This document shows, in pieces, positions 27,870 to 36,218 of a stretch of DNA of 64,000 bases. Position 1 is the stretch's first letter; every line of letters begins with the position of its first letter. Source of the stretch: Butyribacter intestini (GTDB lineage Bacteria > Bacillota > Clostridia > Lachnospirales > Lachnospiraceae); NCBI GenBank assembly GCA_001414325.1, contig LLKB01000001.1, positions 1 to 64,000 on the forward strand, read 5' to 3'. A program made the translations under genes and the position numbers. Below the pieces are notes generated by a model. That model saw nothing but the letters and a program-made list of their open reading frames with translations, was not told the origin of the DNA and searched no databases.

Positions 27870-29789
27870 ATGAAAATAATTAACTTAGGCATTCTGGCTC
27901 ACGTTGACGCAGGAAAGACAACATTAACGGAAAGTTTATTGTATACCAGTGGTGCAATTGCAGAACTAGGGAGCGTAGATGAAGGCACAACAAGGACAGA
28001 TACAATGAATTTGGAGCGTCAAAGGGGAATCACTATCCAGACAGCAGTGACATCTTTTCAGTGGGAGGATGTAAAAGTCAACATTATAGATACGCCAGGC
28101 CATATGGATTTTTTGGCGGAAGTATACCGTTCTTTATCCGTATTAGACGGAGCAGTATTATTAGTTTCTGCAAAGGATGGCATACAGGCACAGACCCGTA
28201 TACTGTTTCATGCACTACAGACAATGAAGATTCCGACAATTTTTTTCATCAATAAAATTGACCAAGAGGGGATTGATTTGCCAATGGTATATCGAGAAAT
28301 GAAAGCAAAGCTTTCTTCGGAAATTATAGTGAAGCAAAAGGTTGGGCAGCATCCCCATATAAATGTAACGGACAATGACGATATGGAACAGTGGGATGCG
28401 GTAATTATGGGAAACGATGAACTATTAGAGAAATATATGTCAGGGAAACCGTTTAAAATGTCAGAACTGGAACAGGAAGAAAACAGGAGATTCCAAAACG
28501 GAACGTTATTTCCCGTTTATCACGGAAGCGCTAAAAACAATCTGGGGATTCGGCAGCTTATAGAAGTGATTGCCAGTAAATTTTATTCATCAACGCCTGA
28601 AGGTCAATCTGAACTATGCGGGCAGGTTTTTAAGATTGAATATTCAGAGAAAAGGCGGCGTTTTGTTTATGTGCGTATATATAGCGGAACATTGCATTTG
28701 AGGGATGTTATTAGAATATCTGAAAAAGAGAAAATAAAAATCACAGAGATGTGTGTTCCGACAAACGGGGAATTATGTTCATCCGATACAGCCTGCTCTG
28801 GTGATATTGTAATTTTACCAAATGATGTTTTGCAGCTAAACAGTATTTTGGGGAACGAAATGCTGTTGCCGCAGAGAAAATTTATTGAAAATCCTCTCCC
28901 TATGCTCCAAACAACGATTGCAGTAAAGAAATCTGAACAGCGGGAAATATTGCTTGGGGCACTTACAGAAATTTCAGATGGCGACCCTCTTTTAAAATAT
29001 TATGTGGATACTACAACGCATGAGATTATACTTTCTTTTTTGGGGAAAGTGCAGATGGAAGTCATTTGTGCCATCCTTGAGGAAAAATATCATGTGGAGG
29101 CAGAAATAAAAGAGCCTACTGTTATATATATGGAAAGACCGCTTAGAAAAGCAGAATATACCATCCACATAGAAGTCCCGCCAAATCCTTTCTGGGCTTC
29201 TGTCGGGTTGTCCATAGAGCCGCTCCCTATTGGAAGCGGAGTGCAGTATGAAAGCAGAGTTTCACTTGGATATTTAAATCAATCGTTCCAAAATGCGGTT
29301 ATGGAGGGGGTTCTTTATGGCTGCGAGCAGGGGCTGTATGGATGGAAAGTGACAGACTGTAAAATCTGTTTTGAATATGGATTGTATTATAGTCCTGTAA
29401 GTACCCCCGCAGACTTTCGGCTGCTTTCCCCTATCGTATTGGAGCAGGCTTTAAAAAAAGCAGGGACAGAACTATTAGAGCCATATCTCCACTTTGAAAT
29501 TTATGCACCGCAGGAATATCTCTCACGGGCGTATCATGATGCTCCAAGGTATTGTGCAGATATTGTAAGTACTCAGATAAAGAATGACGAGGTCATTCTG
29601 AAAGGAGAAATCCCTGCTAGATGTATTCAAGAATACAGGAACGATTTAACTTATTTCACAAATGGGCAGGGAGTCTGCTTGACAGAGTTAAAAGGATACC
29701 AGCCAGCTATTGGTAAATTTATTTGCCAACCCCGCCGCCCGAATAGCCGTATAGATAAGGTTCGGCATATGTTCCACAAGTTAGCTTAA
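27870..29789 (+). CDS. tet(O): Tetracycline resistance ribosomal protection protein Tet(O)
   Basis: A 639-residue elongation-factor-G-like GTPase that removes tetracycline from the ribosome. GTPase motifs: AHVDAGKTT (residues 10-18), DTPGH (near 74) and NKID (near 128). The C-terminal domain IV loop, containing [12 protein letters not shown], reaches the drug site. The sequence follows Tet(O) as I know it almost throughout and has the exact family length; mosaic variants (O/W/32) differ in blocks and are not apparent here. RBS AGGAGG. Regulated by the leader peptide and attenuator upstream. Confidence 0.94.
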   Translation: MKIINLGILAHVDAGKTTLTESLLYTSGAIAELGSVDEGTTRTDTMNLERQRGITIQTAVTSFQWEDVKVNIIDTPGHMDFLAEVYRSLSVLDGAVLLVSAKDGIQAQTRILFHALQTMKIPTIFFINKIDQEGIDLPMVYREMKAKLSSEIIVKQKVGQHPHINVTDNDDMEQWDAVIMGNDELLEKYMSGKPFKMSELEQEENRRFQNGTLFPVYHGSAKNNLGIRQLIEVIASKFYSSTPEGQSELCGQVFKIEYSEKRRRFVYVRIYSGTLHLRDVIRISEKEKIKITEMCVPTNGELCSSDTACSGDIVILPNDVLQLNSILGNEMLLPQRKFIENPLPMLQTTIAVKKSEQREILLGALTEISDGDPLLKYYVDTTTHEIILSFLGKVQMEVICAILEEKYHVEAEIKEPTVIYMERPLRKAEYTIHIEVPPNPFWASVGLSIEPLPIGSGVQYESRVSLGYLNQSFQNAVMEGVLYGCEQGLYGWKVTDCKICFEYGLYYSPVSTPADFRLLSPIVLEQALKKAGTELLEPYLHFEIYAPQEYLSRAYHDAPRYCADIVSTQIKNDEVILKGEIPARCIQEYRNDLTYFTNGQGVCLTELKGYQPAIGKFICQPRRPNSRIDKVRHMFHKLA

Positions 29790-29840
29790 CAGCTTGCAAA
29801 AGTCATATAAAATGAGATTTGAAAGGATTAGAGACTAATT

Positions 29841-30014
29841 ATGATGAAATGCGAATGGATATTGTGTCCTGTTTGTGGGAGCAAAACCCGTAATAAAATT
29901 AGGAAGGACACTGTTTTGGAGAATTATCCCCTTTATTGTCCAAAATGCAGACAAGAAAGATTGATTAAAGTTGACAACTTGAAGATAACTGTCATCAAAG
30001 AGCCAGACGCTTAA
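29841..30014 (+). CDS. Cysteine-rich KTR-type small protein
   Basis: A 57-residue protein with two CxxC pairs, CPVCGSKTRNKIR and CPKCRQERLI, forming a likely zinc ribbon. The KTR phrase (here SKTRNKIRKDT) is the hallmark of the cysteine-rich KTR family commonly found beside tet(O)/tet(W)/tet(M) in gut mobile elements. ATG 29841 or 29844 may start it. It is followed at once by a terminator. Role unknown. Confidence 0.78.
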   Translation: MMKCEWILCPVCGSKTRNKIRKDTVLENYPLYCPKCRQERLIKVDNLKITVIKEPDA

Positions 30015-30020
30015 GACGCA

Positions 30021-30068
30021 GAGCCGATGAAATTGTGGAACAATTCACGAATCATCGGCTCTTTTTGT
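30021..30068 (+). terminator. Terminator after tet(O)-KTR
   Basis: GAGCCGATGA (30021-30030) pairs with TCATCGGCTC (30052-30061), followed by TTTTT. Confidence 0.9.
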
Positions 30069-30501
30069 TTCGTATTTGAAAGAACAAACTCACCAAATAA
30101 AAAAAACGATATTCGGGTGGGTTATTTTGTTATACCCTAAATTACCCTCTGAATTTGTTTTTAAATTTGGAGGGATTTTTTTATGTCCTTTTTTCGGGCA
30201 GTTATCTATCTGCTCATACGAAGCAAAATTTATCAATACATAGCATATCAGAGAACGGCAGGAAACCAGTTAAAAAAATTTCTGCCAGTGCAACGGTACT
30301 TCTCACCTTGAAAGTAGAAGTACAATCTCCATACAATAGAATTACTATTTCCTATAACCGTAAAGGTCACAGAGCCTTTGCGGTTTTTCTTTTGTCGATT
30401 TTTGTTGGAAAGTGCCGTAGGGCTGTTTCTGATATGCGGTGTCGTTCTCCGCCTCTCCATCTGGATTTTTTACATTTCAAAAATTCAGATGGGAGGTATT
30501 T
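30069..30501. other. Non-coding stretch upstream of the sigma-like genes
   Basis: No supported gene. The segment holds an AT-rich, leader-like part with TACCCTAAATTACCCTC near 30133 and a hairpin CCG-AAAGG/CCTTT-CGG (30358-30381) followed by TTTTTC, which could terminate incoming transcription. Confidence 0.5.
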
Positions 30502-31014
30502 ATGGTGAAATATGCACCAAGAAAGGTATATATCAGAGAAAGTGGCGGCTATGTGGAATTATCCTACACGGAGTTCTGCCGTTGCAGGGAATCCGACCAG
30601 ACCTATATGGACAAGCTGTTTATCCCCATTCAAGGCTGTCTGCTTGAAGTCGTGAGGGAGCAATACACAGACTTCTACCGTGACAAGGAACGGTGGCGTT
30701 ATCTGCAAAAATTAGATACAAAGAATAGACTGCTATCTCTCGACGGATTTACGGACAGCGAGGGGAATCCTCTGGACTTTATCACTGATGAAGCGGTGGA
30801 CATTGCAGAAACCGTTGTCAATGCGGTCATGGTGGACAGGCTGAAAGCCGCCCTGCCTTTGCTGTCGGATAGTGAACAGGAGCTGATACAGGCAATCTTT
30901 TTTGACGGACTTTCCGAGCGTGAAGTCGGGGCGAGGTTGGGCATAACCCAGAGCGTTGTAAACAAACGCAAAGCCAGAATCCTAATAAAACTAAGAAAGA
31001 TAATAGAAAATTAA
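30502..31014 (+). CDS. Sigma-70-like transcription factor of the mobile element
   Basis: A 170-residue protein. The C-terminal 50 residues form a sigma region-4 type helix-turn-helix (LSDSEQELIQAIFFDGLSER, then VGARLGITQSVVNKRKARIL). No recognisable region 2. ATG 30502 follows GGGAGG; the frame upstream is open but lacks a site. Proteins of this sort precede replication/mobilization genes in Tn1549-like and related elements and are thought to control them. Confidence 0.7.
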   Translation: MVKYAPRKVYIRESGGYVELSYTEFCRCRESDQTYMDKLFIPIQGCLLEVVREQYTDFYRDKERWRYLQKLDTKNRLLSLDGFTDSEGNPLDFITDEAVDIAETVVNAVMVDRLKAALPLLSDSEQELIQAIFFDGLSEREVGARLGITQSVVNKRKARILIKLRKIIEN

Positions 31015-31108
31015 AATTTAAGGCGTTCAGCCCCCTTGTTTTTTCCTTTGGGAAGATGAGGGGGCTTTTCTCTGCCCTCTCAATCAATTCTGATTGGAGG
31101 AAGTAAGA

Positions 31109-31534
31109 ATGGCATACAACCACGGACGGGAGGACAGGAAATGGCGTATCTGGAAAGAAGCGGAGGAAAAGCTGCTGCGTGAGTGCGGCGTTGATGAAGC
31201 GACCATTGAGCAGATACGCATGGCGGACAGGGCAGACTTCAATTCCAACAGGCGGTTTTACCGATGGACGAATGACGTTGCGGAATATCTTGAGGACATG
31301 GCAGGCAGGGAGCGGCAGGCGGAAGTGGGTACGGTTGCGGAGTTACTGGAAGAGATTGAGAGCGAAAATCTCTATCAAGTATTAGTCACGGTGGACGGGC
31401 GTACCTTGAAAATCGTCCTGCTGAAAATGCAGGGGTATTCCACAAAGGAGATTGCCCCGCTTGTGCATTTGACGACTGGTGCCATCTATGCGAGGTTAGA
31501 CCATCTGCGGAAGAAGCTGCGGAAAATTTTATAG
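31109..31534 (+). CDS. Sigma-region-4-like helix-turn-helix protein
   Basis: A 141-residue protein of the mobile element. The N-terminal 65 residues are charged (NHGREDRKWRIWKEAEEKLL); the C-terminal part VLLKMQGYSTKEIAPLVHLT then GAIYARLDHLRKKLR is a helix-turn-helix. The RBS TTGGAGGAAG precedes ATG 31109, better placed than an ATG at 31094. Second of three consecutive sigma-like frames. Confidence 0.65.
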   Translation: MAYNHGREDRKWRIWKEAEEKLLRECGVDEATIEQIRMADRADFNSNRRFYRWTNDVAEYLEDMAGRERQAEVGTVAELLEEIESENLYQVLVTVDGRTLKIVLLKMQGYSTKEIAPLVHLTTGAIYARLDHLRKKLRKIL

Positions 31535-31617
31535 CTTCTAAAACAGCCTGCCATCCTGCGGGCTACTGGGTGAGGGATGGAAATCCCCTCACTCATTTTT
31601 TGCAGGAGGACAACAGG

Positions 31618-32370
31618 ATGGCATACAGGGTTAAGGCATACACGCTTCGGGAGGAATCCACGGAAAGCGGCACAAGGTATTTTATCAGCTTTAAGGACGG
31701 GCAGGGCAAATCCCACGAGTTGGAAGTGTCGGAACAGTTCTTTATGGAGTTTCGGCAGATGGAGCGCAGGAACAGGAATCTTTTCTAATGGGACGAGCGG
31801 CACAGGGAGTTTAACGAGGTATGGGACGAAACCCTTTACAGACGGGCGTTGCGTGTGCCTAAGAGCCTTGATGAACGCATGGTTGAGGAAGAACGGAATG
31901 AAACGCTCTATAAGGCGGTTGGGAGCCTTCCAGAGATACAAAGGCGGCGTTTCCTGCTCTACTACGAGTATGAGTTCAATTTTTACCAAATCGCCGCTAT
32001 GGAGCATTGCACCGCTTCGGCAATACAGAAATCTGTTGCGATTGCAAAGGAGAAAGTAAAGGCGGAAATTGAAGAAATATCTCCAACCGTGACCGACACC
32101 GCCCGAAAAAGAAATCTGTTTTTTATTTGTGTGGGATTGGCGGCATTACATACTCTCACTTTTTTCCGTGGGAGTAAATCTATTTTTAAGGAGGTCAACG
32201 CCTATGTGCAACGAAAACAAAGACACCGCCCGAAAGGAGGAAAGCCATGCAGAAGTTACAGACAGTCAACGCCGAAACGCTCCTTTATGAACCGCTTGAG
32301 AAACCATCCTTTGTGGTGGACAGCCTTATCCCGACAGGCTTATCGCTGTTCTGCGGCTCACAGAAGATAG
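31618..32370 (+). pseudogene. Sigma-like protein interrupted by a TAA codon
   Basis: The frame starts MAYRVKAYTLREESTESGTR after GGAGGACAAC, runs 56 codons, meets TAA at 31786-31788 and continues in the same frame with WDERHREFNEVWDETLYRRA and a sigma region-4-like part (LPEIQRRRFLLYYEYEFNFY, then QIAAMEHCTASAIQKSVAIA). The two halves read as one protein; a single CAA or CAG to TAA change would explain it. The frame remains open into the AAA gene up to 32370, but the natural end is probably near 32130. An internal start could still yield the DNA-binding half. Confidence 0.7.
32204..32290 (+). CDS. Possible 28-residue peptide overlapping the AAA gene
   Basis: ATG 32204 after AAGGAGG (32188-32194) encodes MCNENKDTARKEESHAEVTD and eight more residues. 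It overlaps the start of the next gene, so it may serve to couple translation. Weak candidate. Confidence 0.35.
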   Translation: MCNENKDTARKEESHAEVTDSQRRNAPL

Positions 32371-33272
32371 GCAAAAGCTGGCTCATGCTGAAGCTATGCT
32401 TATGCGTGTCGCAGGGAATCCCTTTATGGGATATGCCGACAATGGAGGGCGATGTGCTTTACCTCTGCCTTGAGGACACGTTCTGCCGCATACAGGACAG
32501 GTTATTTCGTTTGACGGACGAAGCAAGCGGGCGGCTCCACTTTGCCGTGGCAAGCTGCAAGCTGTCAGACGGTCTTATCGTGCAGCTTGAAGATTATCTG
32601 AAAGATTACCCAGACAGCAGGCTCATTGTCATTGATACCTTGCAGAAAGTCCGTACAGCTTCAAAAGACAATGCCTATGCAAGCGACTATGGGGACATCT
32701 CCCTCATCAAAGACTTTGCCGACAGGCACTCTCTGGCGGTCATTGTCGTACACCACATCCGAAAGCAGAATGACAGCGACGTGTTCAACAAGGTGTCTGG
32801 GACGACAGGATTAACGGGGAGTGCGGACGCTACCTTTGTTCTGGAAAAGGAGAAACGTGCGTCTGACACCGCCAAGCTGTATGTGACGGGCAGGGACACG
32901 CCTTATCAGGAATACACGCTGCGTTTCCGTGATTGCCGTTGGGAGCTTGTGGAGCGGAAAACGCAGGAGCAGCTTGCGAAAGAAACGATACCAGATGTCC
33001 TTTTTCGGTTGGTGGATTTTATGAGGGATAAGGAAGAATGGATAGGCACGGCAACGGAACTGTTAGCCGCTATGGGGGAAACGGAAACCATACCCACGGT
33101 GATTACGAAATGGCTGAATGAATACCGCACCACATTTTTAAGCGAGAACCGTATCTGCTACCAGTACAGCCGCAGGAAAGACGGCAGGCGGATTGCCCTT
33201 GCAAGGAGGGCGGGTGACAGCGGTGATGGTGGTGACAGCGATATTAGGATACCCCCCTGTTACTGTCATTGA
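32247..33272 (+). CDS. RecA-fold AAA ATPase (RepA/AAA_25 type)
   Basis: A 341-residue ATPase of the hexameric RepA-helicase class. Walker A is GSQKIGKSW (near residue 37), Walker B LIVIDTLQKVR (near 125), and the segment VIVVHHIRKQ with SGTTGLTGSADATFVLEKE is typical of the AAA_25 family. The last 100 residues form a winged-helix-like tail (FMRDKEEWIGTATELLAAM). The gene end carries the first copy of the repeats of the downstream origin-like region. It probably helps the element replicate during transfer. Homologue at 47844 in the second element. Confidence 0.8.
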   Translation: MQKLQTVNAETLLYEPLEKPSFVVDSLIPTGLSLFCGSQKIGKSWLMLKLCLCVSQGIPLWDMPTMEGDVLYLCLEDTFCRIQDRLFRLTDEASGRLHFAVASCKLSDGLIVQLEDYLKDYPDSRLIVIDTLQKVRTASKDNAYASDYGDISLIKDFADRHSLAVIVVHHIRKQNDSDVFNKVSGTTGLTGSADATFVLEKEKRASDTAKLYVTGRDTPYQEYTLRFRDCRWELVERKTQEQLAKETIPDVLFRLVDFMRDKEEWIGTATELLAAMGETETIPTVITKWLNEYRTTFLSENRICYQYSRRKDGRRIALARRAGDSGDGGDSDIRIPPCYCH

Positions 33273-33756
33273 CGCTTAAAGCCATGTAAAGCTGGCGGCT
33301 CTGCCCTGCGGGTGACAGCAGTGACGGTGGTGACAGTGATTTTAGGATACCCTGCCGCTGTCATCCCTACGGGAGAACACCCCGTAAACGCAAAATGCAG
33401 GCGTGAGATTTACTCGCCCTTTTCGGTCGTGTAAAACCACCCCTGCGGTCAGAAAAATCATTCCGATTTTTCCGACTGCGTTTACAGGGTGTAACACACT
33501 ACACTTTGCCCTGCAAAGTCGTGTGCCAGACGTTCCCTCTGGACTCCCTTAAGGCAGGGCTGTGCCCTGCTATCCTACGCCTTACGGCTTCGGATAAAAG
33601 AATGGCGGCATGACGGTGACGGCTCTTGCGAGGGGGGTATCCCAAAAACACCGTCATCATCGACATGACCGTCATGCAGGGGGTGAGGGTGACAGTTGCG
33701 GCAGTCGGCAGGGGGTATCCCAAAACTGCTGTCACCACCGTCACCGCTGTCACCCC
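33214..33756. repeat. Inverted pairs of 40-bp repeats, candidate replication origin
   Basis: Copies A (33214-33256) and B (33312-33352) are direct repeats built of GTGACAGC, GTGACGGT, GGTGACAG and ending TTAGGATACCC. Copies C (33632-33677) and D (33711-33756) are the inverse, starting GGGGTATCCCAAAA and followed by GTCAC/CTGTCACC units. The set brackets about 280 bases of single-copy, GC-rich DNA between the AAA ATPase and the relaxase. Iteron-like arrays in this place are typical of origins. The remaining non-coding DNA (33273-33796) has no gene. Confidence 0.6.
33495..33525. other. Candidate oriT hairpin of the first element
   Basis: ACTTTGC (33503-33509) pairs with GCAAAGT (33513-33519), and the outer CACAC (33495-33499) pairs with GTGTG (33521-33525). 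The hairpin lies about 270 bases before the relaxase start and within the arms of the iteron-like repeats, as expected for a relaxase recognition site. Confidence 0.5.
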
Positions 33757-33796
33757 AAAGGACGGTCACCCGCCGAAAGAAAGGAGGAATCCGCCT

Positions 33797-34762
33797 ATGC
33801 CTTATGCAATCCTGCGTTTCCAGAAACGAAAAGCGGGCGGCGTTGCGGCTTGTGAACGCCACAACGAGCGGAAGAAAGAAGCCTACAAAAGCAACCCAGA
33901 TATAGATATGGAACGCTCTAAAAACAATTACCATCTCATAGCACCACCAAAGTACACCTACAAGAAAGAGATTAACCGCATGGTAGCCGAAGCGGGGTGC
34001 AGGACAAGGAAAGACAGCGTGATGATGGTGGAAACGCTCATCACAGCTTCACCAGAATTTATGAACCAGTTACCGCCCGAAGAACAAAAAGCGTATTTCC
34101 AGACGGCTCTTGACTTCATTTCGGAGCGTGTTGGAAAGCAGAATATCCTCTCCGCTGTCGTCCATATGGACGAGAGAACGCCCCATATGCACCTCTGCTT
34201 TGTGCCGATTACGCCAGACAATAAGCTGTCAGCGAAAGCTATCTTAGGCAACCAGAAATCATTATCCGAGTGGCAGACCGCCTACCATGAGCGGATGTCC
34301 TCACGGTGGAATCAGCTTGAACGGGGGCAGTCCTCAATGGAAACCAAGCGGAAACACGTCCCCACATGGCTCTATAAATTAGGCGGCAGGCTTGATAAAC
34401 AGTATGAAGAAATCGTGTCTGCCCTATCCGACATCAACGCCTTTAACGCAGGGAAGAAAAGGGATAAAGCGTTAGATTTACTCTCTGCATGGCTGCCAGA
34501 CGTGGAGAAATTCTCTAAGGAAATCGGGAAACAGCAGGCGTATATCGACAGTTTGAAAGAGAGAATTGGGCAGGAATCAGACTATGCGGGGCGTATGCGT
34601 GATGAAAAGTACGAGCAGGAACTAAAGGTGCAGAAAGCGAATCAGAAGATATTTGAATTGCAGAGAACCAACGAGCAGATGGGGCGGCTGCTGTCAAAAA
34701 TACCGCCCGAAGTGTTGGAAGAATTGCAGAAAAATCATAGAAGCAGAGCGAAAGAAAGGTAG
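33797..34762 (+). CDS. Relaxase, MobV (Pre/Mob) family
   Basis: A 321-residue mobilization nuclease. The N-terminal block YAILRFQKRKAGGVAACERH, NPDIDMERSKNNYHL, and motif III VVHMDERTPHMHLCF (near residue 120) are those of MobV enzymes, with the HxDExTPHxH metal-binding signature intact. The C-terminal 90 residues are a coiled coil (EKFSKEIGKQQAYIDSLKER). AAGGAGG before ATG 33797 sets the start; the frame is open back to 33626 through repeat D. It nicks oriT so that a helper conjugation system can move the element. Confidence 0.85.
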   Translation: MPYAILRFQKRKAGGVAACERHNERKKEAYKSNPDIDMERSKNNYHLIAPPKYTYKKEINRMVAEAGCRTRKDSVMMVETLITASPEFMNQLPPEEQKAYFQTALDFISERVGKQNILSAVVHMDERTPHMHLCFVPITPDNKLSAKAILGNQKSLSEWQTAYHERMSSRWNQLERGQSSMETKRKHVPTWLYKLGGRLDKQYEEIVSALSDINAFNAGKKRDKALDLLSAWLPDVEKFSKEIGKQQAYIDSLKERIGQESDYAGRMRDEKYEQELKVQKANQKIFELQRTNEQMGRLLSKIPPEVLEELQKNHRSRAKER

Positions 34763-34770
34763 ATATGTGA

Positions 34771-35625
34771 ATGAAGAAACAGGATTTTAAGGTGTTAAAG
34801 ACCAAAGACTTGTACCCGTTCCCCGACAATCCGTTTCATGTGGCAGAAGATGAAACACTGTCAGAGTTAGCGGAAAGCATCAAGGAATTTGGCATTGTCA
34901 CGCCGATAATCACACGCCCGAAAGAGGACGGGGACGGTTATGAAGTGATTGCAGGACAGCGGCGTGTCCGTGCTTCTGAACTTGCAGGGATAAATACCGT
35001 GCCTGCGTTTGTCCTGCCCTTAGACCGTGACCGAGCCATCATCACCCTTGTAGACAGCAATTTGCAGCGTGAGAATATCCTGCCATCGGAGCGGGCGTTT
35101 GCTTACAAGATGAAATCCGAAGCCATGAAGCGGCAGGGTTTCCGCACAGACTTAACCTCGTCACAAGTTGTGACGAAGTTGCGGACGGACGACAAGGTGG
35201 CACAGGGCTTCGGCGTGGGCAGGATGACCGTGCAGCGTTTTATCCGCCTGACGGAACTGATACCGCCGATTTTGCAGATGGTGGACGAGGGGAAAATCGC
35301 CCTCACGCCTGCGGTGGAACTGTCCTTCTTGAAGAAAGACGAGCAGGAAAACCTCTTTGCCACGATGGAGAGCGAAGAAGCAACGCCCTCACTCTCACAG
35401 GCACAGCGGATGAAACAGTTAAGCCAGAGCGGGCGGCTTGACATGGATACGATATTTGCGATTATGACGGAGGAAAAGGGCAACCAGAAAGAAACCTTGA
35501 AAATCAACACAAGCAAGCTGAAAAAATACTTTCCGAAGAACACAACGCCGAAGCAGATGGAGGAAACCATCATCAAACTTTTGGAGCGTGAGTTGCAGAG
35601 GAAACGCAACCGTGACAGCCGCTAA
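34771..35625 (+). CDS. ParB/Spo0J-like DNA-binding protein
   Basis: A 284-residue ParB-family protein. The N-terminal ParB/Srx nuclease-like domain has LSELAESIKEFGIVTPIITR, GYEVIAGQRRVRASELAGI and DSNLQRENILPSERAFAYKM; a helix-turn-helix follows near 140-160 (VAQGFGVGRMTVQRFIRLTE). There is no ParA partner in the element. It lies 8 bases after the relaxase gene. It may regulate or stabilise the element. Confidence 0.85.
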   Translation: MKKQDFKVLKTKDLYPFPDNPFHVAEDETLSELAESIKEFGIVTPIITRPKEDGDGYEVIAGQRRVRASELAGINTVPAFVLPLDRDRAIITLVDSNLQRENILPSERAFAYKMKSEAMKRQGFRTDLTSSQVVTKLRTDDKVAQGFGVGRMTVQRFIRLTELIPPILQMVDEGKIALTPAVELSFLKKDEQENLFATMESEEATPSLSQAQRMKQLSQSGRLDMDTIFAIMTEEKGNQKETLKINTSKLKKYFPKNTTPKQMEETIIKLLERELQRKRNRDSR

Positions 35626-35670
35626 TCTTCTTTTTTCGGGAAGTAAATACAGAGAGTTGAGGTATGGAGA

Positions 35671-35901
35671 ATGAGAGAAATCCAGTATGAAATCGTAAAG
35701 GAAATCGCAGTATTGTCTACGGGCGACAGTGGCTACACAAAGGAAATCAATCTCATTTCATGGAATGGGAAAGAGCCGAAGTATGACATCCGCAGCTTTT
35801 CCCCGAACCGTGAAAAGTGCGGCAAGGGAATCACGCTGAACGCTGATGAAGCGGCGGCACTCCTTAAAGCATTACAGAAAGAATTAAACAGCGAGGATTA
35901 A
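35671..35901 (+). CDS. PC4/YdbC family ssDNA-binding protein
   Basis: A 76-residue protein. The phrase WNGKEPKYDIRSFSPNREKC followed by GKGITLNADEA matches the bacterial PC4 (transcriptional coactivator p15-like) fold, which binds single-stranded DNA as a dimer. Such genes are frequent in Tn916/Tn1549-like elements. RBS weak (ATGGAGA). Overlaps nothing functional; the next gene starts 72 bases on. Confidence 0.75.
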   Translation: MREIQYEIVKEIAVLSTGDSGYTKEINLISWNGKEPKYDIRSFSPNREKCGKGITLNADEAAALLKALQKELNSED

Positions 35902-35972
35902 TGGTATCTGATTGGCAGGGCGGGGACATTTCCAAACTCTTCCCTGCCCTGTCTGGAAAGGAAGATTTAAGT

Positions 35973-36164
35973 ATGGGCGAGGATAAGAAAGCAGATAAAA
36001 AGAGAAAGCGTATCGTGCCAAAAGCACCAGTGCAGATGATAATCAGCCGTGAATATGTCGGCACACAGACCGTTACAGAAGCGTTTGTCCCGATTATCTC
36101 CGAGGATATTCGGAAGAAGATTGCCGAGGGCGACACCTTCGACAATGAGGGGCTGTCCGCTTAG
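35973..36164 (+). CDS. Small basic protein of the mobile element
   Basis: A 63-residue protein: a lysine-rich head (MGEDKKADKKRKRIVPKA) then PVQMIISREYVGTQTVTEAF and an acidic tail. GGAAAGGAAG before ATG 35973 supports this start although the frame is open from 35901. Found just before recombinase genes in similar elements, by my recollection; no assigned function. Confidence 0.6.
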   Translation: MGEDKKADKKRKRIVPKAPVQMIISREYVGTQTVTEAFVPIISEDIRKKIAEGDTFDNEGLSA

Positions 36165-36218
36165 AATGTACGCAATGGGACATGAAAACAGATAGGACAG
36201 ATACGGAGGTTTTACAGT

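Noticed and set aside
30155..30508. A 117-codon frame before the sigma-like gene
   Set aside because: Its codons show no protein-like pattern, it crosses a hairpin with a T run, and no ribosome site precedes it.
33214..33756. CRISPR array
   Set aside because: The repeats are few, occur in both orientations, have no regular spacers and no cas genes are nearby.
33499..33934. Long minus-strand frames opposite the relaxase leader
   Set aside because: They are antisense to the repeat array and the MobV gene; the high GC content lengthens chance frames.
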